DNA of 11,700 nt from Clostridia bacterium (GTDB lineage: Bacteria; Bacillota; Clostridia; Oscillospirales; CAG-272), in assembly GCA_017453085.1 (NCBI GenBank), contig JAFTKV010000211.1, forward strand, positions 1 through 11,700, given 5' to 3'. This document shows positions 6,492-11,700 of this stretch, in pieces (position 1 is the first letter of the stretch; each line of letters starts with the position of its first letter). The position numbers were made by a program, and so were the translations under genes. The notes under the pieces were generated by a model. It saw only the letters and a program-made list of their open reading frames with translations. It had not been told where the DNA came from and did no database searches.

Positions 6492-6520
6492 TTGACAAAC
6501 GGAAAATGATGTGCTATACT
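6492..6520 (+). promoter_or_regulatory. Promoter of the infC-rpmI-rplT operon
   Basis: TTGACA (6492-6497), a 17-base spacer and TATACT (6515-6520) form a strong sigma-A promoter, divergent from the one at 6409-6437. The start would be near 6527, giving a leader of about 150 bases. Upstream A/T tracts at about 6453-6480 recur at near-helical spacing. Confidence 0.87.
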
Positions 6521-6526
6521 ACCCGA

Positions 6527-6676
6527 TGTAAAAGAAGAACACGAATTCCGTTCTCACCGTATGACCATCATGCCGATACGGTTATCACATAGTTCCGTCT
6601 CTTGTGGGCGGGGGTTGTTTGTGCGGAGTTTGTGGACTGCCGCACATTTTTTGTTTCACTATGGAGGTGTTTCACA
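6527..6676 (+). promoter_or_regulatory. infC leader with attenuator, L20-leader-like
   Basis: The leader holds hairpins at 6536-6540/6550-6554 and 6557-6562/6576-6581. An intrinsic terminator at 6620-6652 follows. CACA-U-AGUUCCG (6586-6597) can pair over 11 bp, with one bulge, with 6624-6634, which contains part of the terminator's 5' arm, so the two folds exclude each other. In Bacillus the same operon is repressed by L20 through a leader terminator. The position and logic match here, but I could not identify the rRNA-like L20 site. Confidence 0.7.
6620..6652 (+). terminator. Leader terminator upstream of infC
   Basis: A 7-bp stem, TGTGCGG with CCGCACA (6620-6626 with 6640-6646), is extended by 3 further pairs and one bulged G, with loop TTGTGG, and is followed by six T residues. 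It ends 24 bases before the infC start codon. A full terminator inside a leader implies conditional transcription of the operon. Confidence 0.85.
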
Positions 6677-7234
6677 ATCAAACCTACTAACGAAAAAGAG
6701 CATTTGGTCAACGAAGAAATTATTTCCTCTTCCTTCCCCCGTTCCAAGCAGGTACGTGTGATCGGAGCGGATAACGAACAGCTTGGTATTCTCAGTCTGG
6801 CCAGTGCACTGAATGCCGCTTACGACAAGGAGCTTGATCTGGTCCTTATCGCCCCGAACAGCGAACCTCCCGTATGCCGTATTATGGACTACGGAAAGTA
6901 CTGCTTCGATCGGGACAAAAAGAAAAAGGAAGCCAAGAAAAAGCAGCAACGCGTTGATATCAAGGAGATCCAGCTGAAATGCCAGATCGAACAGAACGAT
7001 TTCAATACCAAGGTCAACAATGCACGCCGGTTCCTTACCAGCGGCGACAAAGTGAAGGTTATGGTAGTCTTCAGAGGAAGACAGATGGCTTATCAGGATG
7101 TGGGACGTTCCCTGCTGGAGAAATTCAGCGCAGCCGTCGCAGATCTGGGTAACATCGATAAGGCCCCCGTTATGGAAGGCCGCTCGATGACGATGTTCAT
7201 CTCCCCCATGAAGCAAACGGCAGCCAAACAATAA
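6677..7234 (+). CDS. infC: Translation initiation factor IF-3, apparent AUC start
   Basis: The 185-residue product binds the 30S subunit, checks the start codon and initiator tRNA, and prevents 70S formation. The signature PPVCRIMDYGKY is at 64-75, followed by the basic linker KKKKEAKKKQQ (81-91), and the C-terminal domain carries DIKEIQL and GDKVKVMVVFRGR. The frame has no ATG, GTG or TTG at a usable place. GGAGGTG lies 7 bases before ATC at 6677, which gives MKPTNEKEHLVNEE, an N-terminus normal for the family. infC genes commonly start with AUU or another non-AUG codon, which lets IF-3 repress its own synthesis. An ATG at 6661 opens only a 9-codon overlapping frame. It is first in the operon with rpmI and rplT. 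Confidence 0.95.
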   Translation: MKPTNEKEHLVNEEIISSSFPRSKQVRVIGADNEQLGILSLASALNAAYDKELDLVLIAPNSEPPVCRIMDYGKYCFDRDKKKKEAKKKQQRVDIKEIQLKCQIEQNDFNTKVNNARRFLTSGDKVKVMVVFRGRQMAYQDVGRSLLEKFSAAVADLGNIDKAPVMEGRSMTMFISPMKQTAAKQ

Positions 7235-7273
7235 CATTTTTACGCATCGCAAGATCGAAAGGAGTAACAAACC

Positions 7274-7471
7274 ATGGCAAAAATCAAGACTCACAAGGCA
7301 TCTGCCAAGAGATTTTCCCTCACCAAGAGCGGTAAGGTCAAAATGAACCATTCCCACCACCGTCACAACCTGGGTCTCAAGACCCAGAAGCGCAAGAGAG
7401 CGCTGCGTACCGGTGCATACCTCAGCGAAAGCTTTGCTCCTGCTATCAAGACTCTGATCCAGCAGCACTAA
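7274..7471 (+). CDS. rpmI: 50S ribosomal protein L35
   Basis: The 65-residue, very basic protein is a small structural part of the large ribosomal subunit. The start MAKIKTHKASAKRFSLTKSGK and the central HSHHRHNLGLKTQKRKRALR are typical of bL35, and the length is standard. AAAGGAG precedes the ATG by 9 bases. It stands between infC (39 bases upstream) and rplT (40 bases downstream), the conserved bacterial order, and has no promoter of its own that I can see. Confidence 0.98.
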   Translation: MAKIKTHKASAKRFSLTKSGKVKMNHSHHRHNLGLKTQKRKRALRTGAYLSESFAPAIKTLIQQH

Positions 7472-7511
7472 GCGAAAGCGAACAACAGATTATTAAGGAG
7501 GATTACGTAAA

Positions 7512-7865
7512 ATGGCAAGAGTAAAAGGCGCTCTGATGACGAGCAAGAGAAGAAAGAAAGTACTGAAGGCTGCGAAGGGCTACTGGGGTGCAAAGAGCAA
7601 TCACTTTAAGATGGCTAAGCAGGCTGTAATGAAGAGCGGTAACTACGCATTCATCGGCAGAAAGCTGAAGAAGAGAAACTTCCGTCAGCTGTGGATCGCT
7701 CGTATCAATGCGCAGGCAAAGGTTAACGGCATGAACTACAGCACCTTGATGCACGGCCTGAAGAAGGCAGGCATCGATCTGAACCGTAAGATGCTGGCTG
7801 AGCTGGCTGTCTCTAACAAGGATGCATTCGCTTCCCTGTGCGACAAGGCTAAGGCTGCTCTGTAA
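7512..7865 (+). CDS. rplT: 50S ribosomal protein L20
   Basis: The 117-residue protein binds 23S rRNA early in large-subunit assembly. The N-terminal basic extension ([19 protein letters not shown]), the AKGYWGAKS segment and the [15 protein letters not shown] stretch ([11 protein letters not shown]) match bL20, at its usual length. In Firmicutes L20 also represses its own operon by acting on the infC leader, which fits the attenuator seen at 6620-6652. The AAGGAGG ribosome site is strong, with 8 bases before the ATG. Confidence 0.98.
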   Translation: MARVKGALMTSKRRKKVLKAAKGYWGAKSNHFKMAKQAVMKSGNYAFIGRKLKKRNFRQLWIARINAQAKVNGMNYSTLMHGLKKAGIDLNRKMLAELAVSNKDAFASLCDKAKAAL

Positions 7866-7877
7866 GAAGCAATTTAT

Positions 7878-7925
7878 ACCCGCGGCGCGGAGAGCACAAA
7901 CTCTCCCGCGCGCGGGTTTCTTTCG
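7878..7925 (+). terminator. Terminator of the infC-rpmI-rplT operon
   Basis: A long GC-rich hairpin, with arms from 7878 and up to 7917, pairs 7+5+4 bases with one bulge in each arm around a CACAAA loop. It is followed by TTTCTTT. It begins 12 bases past the rplT stop. The methyltransferase gene starts only 25 bases later, so that gene depends on read-through or on a promoter I cannot see. Confidence 0.88.
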
Positions 7926-7949
7926 TATTTTCAGCCTTTGGAGGCAACT

Positions 7950-8738
7950 ATGGAAATCATCACATCCCGCGCAAATCGACTGATTATTGAGACGGCAAAG
8001 CTGCAGGATCGCAAGCACCGTCAGCGGGAAAAGCTTTTTTTCTTTGAAGGAAGAAAGCTGCTGGAGGAAGCGATCCGCCAAAACGCTCCCTTGGTACGGG
8101 TATTCGTGACCGAGGAGAATACTGCTCTTCTGAAAGATCTGCCCGACGGTGTTGAGCAATATACCGTTTCTCGGAGCGTTTACGAAAAAATTTCTACAGA
8201 AAATTCACCCGAAGGGGTGTTTTGCGTAGCAAGACATCTTGACAGATTGCATAAATTTGCTACAATATATAATATGACCGAAAAAAGCAGCCGTTTTATG
8301 GCGGTCAGCGTCCGTGATCCCGGCAATCTGGGAACCATCATCCGCTCTGCGCGGGCAATGGGAATCGGCTGTCTGATCCTCAGCTCCGACTGCGCCGATC
8401 TCTATCACCCCCGCACCATTCGCGGCGCTATGGGAGCGCTCTTTTCCCTGCCCACGCTGACCGTTGCCGACCCTGTCGGATCGGTCAACGCCCTGCAAAA
8501 GGCGGGGTATAGCGTGTATGCTGCAGCTTTGACTCCTACCGCCTGCGACGTCCGCACCGTTGAGATCACCTCCGACACCTGCTTTGTGGTGGGCAACGAG
8601 GGACACGGTCTGCCAGACGATCTGGTACAGAGTACCGACCATGCGGTCATTATTCCCATGCAGCCAGGCAGCGAATCGCTGAACGTAGCTGCAGCATCCT
8701 CCCTGCTTTTGTGGGAGATGGGAAAGATCCTGCTCTGA
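7950..8738 (+). CDS. SpoU/TrmH-family RNA 2'-O-ribose methyltransferase
   Basis: The 262-residue protein should methylate a ribose 2'-OH in rRNA or tRNA using S-adenosylmethionine. The N-terminal substrate-binding domain covers about 1-95. The SPOUT domain shows motif 1 VRDPGNLGTIIRSARAMG (121-138, with the conserved Asn and Arg), motif 2 VVGNEGHGLP (213-222) and motif 3 IIPMQPGSESLNVAAA (234-249), which form the knot cofactor pocket. It resembles the B. subtilis YsgA type (23S rRNA 2'-O-methylation), but the target base cannot be read from sequence. The ATG at 7950 has GGAGG 5 bases upstream; an in-frame TTG at 7938 is rejected. Residues about 96-114 are encoded by an AT-rich patch that contains a promoter-like sequence. 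The next gene, dprA, begins 32 bases on. Confidence 0.93.
   Translation: MEIITSRANRLIIETAKLQDRKHRQREKLFFFEGRKLLEEAIRQNAPLVRVFVTEENTALLKDLPDGVEQYTVSRSVYEKISTENSPEGVFCVARHLDRLHKFATIYNMTEKSSRFMAVSVRDPGNLGTIIRSARAMGIGCLILSSDCADLYHPRTIRGAMGALFSLPTLTVADPVGSVNALQKAGYSVYAAALTPTACDVRTVEITSDTCFVVGNEGHGLPDDLVQSTDHAVIIPMQPGSESLNVAAASSLLLWEMGKILL
8239..8266 (+). promoter_or_regulatory. Promoter-like sequence inside the methyltransferase gene
   Basis: TTGACA (8239-8244), a 16-base spacer and TACAAT (8261-8266) sit in an AT-rich patch of an otherwise GC-balanced gene. The start would be near 8273. It could drive dprA and topA apart from the terminated ribosomal operon. The match is close to consensus, but an intragenic role is inferred. 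Confidence 0.5.
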
Positions 8739-8770
8739 TAGAACTAATTTTTGCCGAAAGGAATGATTCG

Positions 8771-10114
8771 ATGTCTGACGTCAGATACTGGCTGTGGCTG
8801 AGTCTGCGGCTATCTCCGGGTGGAAGTGCCACTGACACAGTGCTCAAACATTTTTCTTACGATGCCAAAGCCGTTTTCAAGGCCGATTCCAAGGAGCTGG
8901 AAAAGGTTCCCAGTCTGAAAAACGAGGTGATCGACGCGCTTGCTGACAAGTCGCTGGACGAGACCCGCGATATTTACAGCTGGTGTATGACCCAGAACGT
9001 AGGTCTGCTGGCATACGACAGTCCCCTTTATCCCGAACGTCTGCGCTCGATCCCGCATCCTCCTGTTTTGCTTTACTACAAGGGTAAGCTGCCCGACTTT
9101 GACAAGAACGTTTGCATCGCTACTGTGGGTACCCGCAGGATCACCGAATACGGTCAGAGGGAAGGCTATATTATCAGCCGTGATATGGCAATGGCAGGTG
9201 CAATTGTCGTCAGCGGAATGGCAAGAGGTGTTGACTCCATCTGTCATCGTGGCGCGCTGGATGCCAGCGGCCATACGGTCGCCGTGCTGGGATGCGGTAT
9301 CAATCGGGTCTATCCGCCCGAAAACGGCCCTCTGATGGATGAGATCTCGCTTTCGGGCACTCTGCTGACCGAGTTCAAGCCCGATACTCCGCCCATTGGC
9401 TCCAATTTTCCGATCCGCAACCGCATCATCAGCGGTCTGTGTCAGGGCACGCTGGTAGTGGAGGCAGACGAAAAGAGCGGCGCTCTGATCACTGCGCGCA
9501 CCGCAAGCCAGCAGGGACGTGATCTGTTTGCACTCCCCGGAAAGGTGGATGAGCAAAACAGCCAAGGGCCCAACTCTCTGATCAAGGACGGTGCCAAGAT
9601 GGTCACCTGCGCACGGGATATTCTGATCGAATACGAATTCTACTATCCCAACGTCATCCGCACCGAAAATCTTCCCGTTTTCCTGCCCCGCTTTGTCAAC
9701 GGCATCCATCAGCGTGAGCAGGTGCTGAAGGCAACGAAGGTATTGATCACCAAAGCCGCTAACGATGCGTGGGCGGAGGAAGAAAAGCAGTCGGCCAACG
9801 CAGAAAAGAAATCCAAACGGAAAAAGGCAATCAATCCTGCGGATGAGCCCATAGTGATCGACGAGCTCCCCTTCGACACGGATCAATCGGAGGAAGCAGA
9901 TAACGTTGCTTCCGAAGAAATCGAAGTGCCTAAATTCATTGGCAAAATTCAGGCGGATATCCTAAAGCTGATGCCGCTGGATCATCCCGTTTCTGCCGAC
10001 GACATCGCCAAGCAGGGACAGGAGGTCTCCACCGTCCTTTCCGCAATGACTATGCTGGAGGTAGGCGGACTGGTCCGCTGTCTCCCCGGCGGTCTGTATC
10101 AACGACTGAAATAA
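8771..10114 (+). CDS. dprA: DNA processing protein DprA (Smf)
   Basis: The 447-residue protein binds incoming single-stranded DNA and loads RecA during natural transformation; it is also widespread in bacteria not known to be competent. The N-terminal HhH/SAM-like region covers about 1-70. The Rossmann-type core, about 80-290, shows GTRRITEYG (120-128), SGMARGVDS (148-156), NFPIRNRIISGL (212-223), VVEADEKSGALITA (229-242) and ALPGKVDEQNSQGPNSLI (254-271). A charged linker (about 335-385, first Lys-rich then acidic) leads to a winged-helix domain (about 392-445). The ATG at 8771 has AAAGGA 8 bases upstream; the open frame extends upstream to 8711 without a fitting ribosome site. It precedes topA, the order common in Firmicutes. 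Confidence 0.96.
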   Translation: MSDVRYWLWLSLRLSPGGSATDTVLKHFSYDAKAVFKADSKELEKVPSLKNEVIDALADKSLDETRDIYSWCMTQNVGLLAYDSPLYPERLRSIPHPPVLLYYKGKLPDFDKNVCIATVGTRRITEYGQREGYIISRDMAMAGAIVVSGMARGVDSICHRGALDASGHTVAVLGCGINRVYPPENGPLMDEISLSGTLLTEFKPDTPPIGSNFPIRNRIISGLCQGTLVVEADEKSGALITARTASQQGRDLFALPGKVDEQNSQGPNSLIKDGAKMVTCARDILIEYEFYYPNVIRTENLPVFLPRFVNGIHQREQVLKATKVLITKAANDAWAEEEKQSANAEKKSKRKKAINPADEPIVIDELPFDTDQSEEADNVASEEIEVPKFIGKIQADILKLMPLDHPVSADDIAKQGQEVSTVLSAMTMLEVGGLVRCLPGGLYQRLK

Positions 10115-10228
10115 CAACAAGCCCCATACTCTGTCGATCCGATCTGCAGAGTATGGGATAGCCGTCGGTTTATCCGACTACCGCATTACTACTTGAAAGG
10201 AATTCCGTATATCGGATTAAATATAGAT
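10115..10228 (+). other. dprA-topA gap with two hairpins
   Basis: An 11-bp perfect inverted repeat (10123-10133 with 10147-10157, 13-base loop) is followed by a 5-bp hairpin (10164-10168 with 10174-10178). Neither has a U tract, so they are not ordinary terminators. A GAAAGGA at 10196-10202 lies 26 bases before the topA ATG, too far for normal use. I see no convincing promoter. Confidence 0.6.
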
Positions 10229-11700
10229 ATGTCGAAACTGGTAATCCTTGAATCCCCCTCCAAAACCAAAACCGTACAGAATTATCTGGGCTCCGGATAC
10301 AAGGTCGTAGCCTCCAAGGGTCACATCCGTGATCTGCCCAAAAGCACTCTGGGTGTGGATATTGAAAACGGATTCGAAACCCATTATATTAATATCCGCG
10401 GTAAAGGTGATCTGATCAACGAGCTGAAAAAGATGACCAAGACCGCCGATGAAGTTTATCTGGCAACCGACCCTGACCGGGAAGGCGAGGCCATCTCCTG
10501 GCATCTGGCAACTGCACTGAAGATCCCCGAAAGCAAGATCAAGCGCGTTACCTTCAACGCCATTACCAAAGCAGTGGTGCAGGATGCCGTCAAGAATCCC
10601 CGCACCATCGATATGGATCTGGTAAACGCACAGCAGGCCCGTCGGATTCTGGATCGTATCGTGGGCTACAAGCTCTCTCCCTTCCTCTGGAAGACGGTCA
10701 GAAGCGGTCTGTCCGCAGGACGGGTGCAATCGGTAGCGACCCGCATCATCGTGGAGCGGGAAAACGAGATCCGTTCCTTCGTTCCCGTAGAATACTGGAC
10801 CATCACCGCGCATCACCAGAACGATGACGGCGCACAGTTTACCTCCCGTTATTTTGGTAAAAACGGTGAAAAGCAGGATCTGCATACCGGCGAGGAGGCT
10901 GCCGCTATCCTGGCCTCCTGCAAGGATCATCCTTTCGTTGTAAAAACCGTCAAAAACAGCTTGAAAAAGCGAAATCCCCAGCCTCCCTTCTCTACCTCCT
11001 CTTTGCTTCAGGATGCCTCCCGCAAATATAACTTCCAATCCTCCAAGATCATGAAGGTGGCACAGGAGCTGTACGAGGGCATCGAGCTGGGCGCGGAAAA
11101 CGGCGGCGTACAGGGTCTGATCACCTATATGCGTACCGACAGCCTTCGCGTTTCCCCCGAGGCACAGGAAGCCGCCAAGCAGTTTATTCAAGATAAGTAC
11201 GGCAAAAAGTACTGTCCCGATTCTCCCCGCAGCTACAAGACCGATTCCGAGGCACAGGACGCGCACGAGGCGATCCGTCCCGCAAGCCTTTCCTTTGAAC
11301 CTGCCAAGATCAAGAAATATCTGACCGGCGACCAGTATAAGCTGTATAAGCTGATCTGGGATCGCTTTATTGCCAGCCAGATGGCTTCCGCTGAGATCGA
11401 TACCGTCATCGCGGACATCGATTGCAACAGCAATACCTTCCGCACCACCGGCTCCTCGGTTCTTTTTGCAGGATTTCTGAAGGTGTACGAAGCGCAGGAG
11501 TCCGGCGAGGAGGACGACAAGAAGCTGCCTCCGCTCGGCGAGGGCGAACGGCTGAATACTACCGACGTCGTCCCCAATCAGCATTTCACCGAACCGCCTG
11601 CCCGTTACAGCGAAGCAACGCTGATCAAATTCCTGAAGGATATGGGCATTGGCCGTCCCTCCACCTACGCTCCTACTATTACCACGATCATTTCCAGAGA
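10229..11700 (+). CDS. topA: DNA topoisomerase I (type IA), C-terminus cut by window edge
   Basis: The first 490 residues relax negative supercoils by single-strand passage. The start MSKLVILESPSKTKTVQNYL and DPDREGE (81-87, with the Asp-x-Asp-x-Glu metal triad Asp81, Asp83, Glu85) form the TOPRIM domain. QQARRILDRIVGYKLSP and SAGRVQSVA follow. The active-site Tyr is Tyr300 in GLITYMRTDS, and DAHEAIRP and GIGRPSTYAPTI are further type IA signatures. The rest of the core and any zinc-ribbon tail lie beyond the window. The ATG at 10229 fits the family N-terminus exactly, but no good ribosome site lies at normal distance. It follows dprA by 114 bases. Confidence 0.97.
   Translation, partial: MSKLVILESPSKTKTVQNYLGSGYKVVASKGHIRDLPKSTLGVDIENGFETHYINIRGKGDLINELKKMTKTADEVYLATDPDREGEAISWHLATALKIPESKIKRVTFNAITKAVVQDAVKNPRTIDMDLVNAQQARRILDRIVGYKLSPFLWKTVRSGLSAGRVQSVATRIIVERENEIRSFVPVEYWTITAHHQNDDGAQFTSRYFGKNGEKQDLHTGEEAAAILASCKDHPFVVKTVKNSLKKRNPQPPFSTSSLLQDASRKYNFQSSKIMKVAQELYEGIELGAENGGVQGLITYMRTDSLRVSPEAQEAAKQFIQDKYGKKYCPDSPRSYKTDSEAQDAHEAIRPASLSFEPAKIKKYLTGDQYKLYKLIWDRFIASQMASAEIDTVIADIDCNSNTFRTTGSSVLFAGFLKVYEAQESGEEDDKKLPPLGEGERLNTTDVVPNQHFTEPPARYSEATLIKFLKDMGIGRPSTYAPTITTIISR

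Noticed and set aside
4546..6495. 649-codon plus-strand open frame
   Set aside because: It is antisense to two genes with clear domains, membrane segments and ribosome sites; its translation is Arg/His/Gly/Cys-rich with no recognisable family.
6370..6498. N-terminal extension of the membrane protein to 6498
   Set aside because: It contains the predicted promoter; the GTG at 6369 has the proper AAAGGAG spacing and sits just before the membrane segment.
6661..6690. Nine-codon leader peptide overlapping the infC start (ATG at 6661)
   Set aside because: Its ATG is part of the infC ribosome site and it has no ribosome site of its own.
10194..10227. Promoter for topA in the dprA-topA gap
   Set aside because: TTGAAA at 10194 has no -10 at 16-18 bases; TATAGA lies 22 bases away.
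10217..11584. 455-codon minus-strand open frame opposite topA
   Set aside because: topA has all type IA motifs; the antisense product resembles no family and has no ribosome site.

Overview
The window looks like chromosomal DNA from a low-to-medium GC Gram-positive bacterium of class Clostridia, probably a gut Oscillospirales/Ruminococcaceae-type anaerobe. The evidence is strong AGGAGG-type ribosome sites, near-consensus sigma-A promoters (TTGACA-N17-TATAAT), U-tract intrinsic terminators, a PPi-type phosphofructokinase, an infC-rpmI-rplT operon behind an attenuator, and the Firmicute-style dprA-topA pair. The exact genus cannot be read from the sequence.

Left part (1-4411), all on the minus strand. 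At the left edge is the 5' part of an AT-rich gene that resembles DUF4304 proteins. It has its own consensus promoter, which abuts the terminator of the next unit. That unit is an operon, pfk (PPi-dependent phosphofructokinase type), serC and serA. It links glycolysis to the second and first steps of the phosphorylated serine pathway. The pfk promoter is near-perfect and carries nested inverted repeats over the start site, and a 10-codon mini-ORF may couple translation to pfk. Upstream is a self-contained tRNA-Glu(CTC) gene with promoter and terminator.

Middle (4543-6369), minus strand: a two-gene cell-envelope unit. A small membrane-anchored protein with a copper-amine-oxidase-N-like domain precedes a membrane-anchored VanY-type D,D-carboxypeptidase. 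The carboxypeptidase has a Thr/Pro-rich stalk and an unusual Cys-rich insertion in its catalytic domain.

Right part (6492-11700), plus strand, divergent from the envelope unit. A strong promoter and a leader with a terminator/antiterminator pair precede infC (IF3, apparently starting at a rare AUC codon), rpmI (L35) and rplT (L20), closed by a terminator. After it come a SpoU-family RNA 2'-O-methyltransferase gene with a promoter-like sequence inside it, dprA, and the first part of topA, which runs off the window.

Most of the window is core chromosome. I see no mobile element, CRISPR array, phage gene or defence system. The items most worth checking are the leader and promoter architectures, the AUC start, the Cys-rich VanY insertion and the intragenic promoter.
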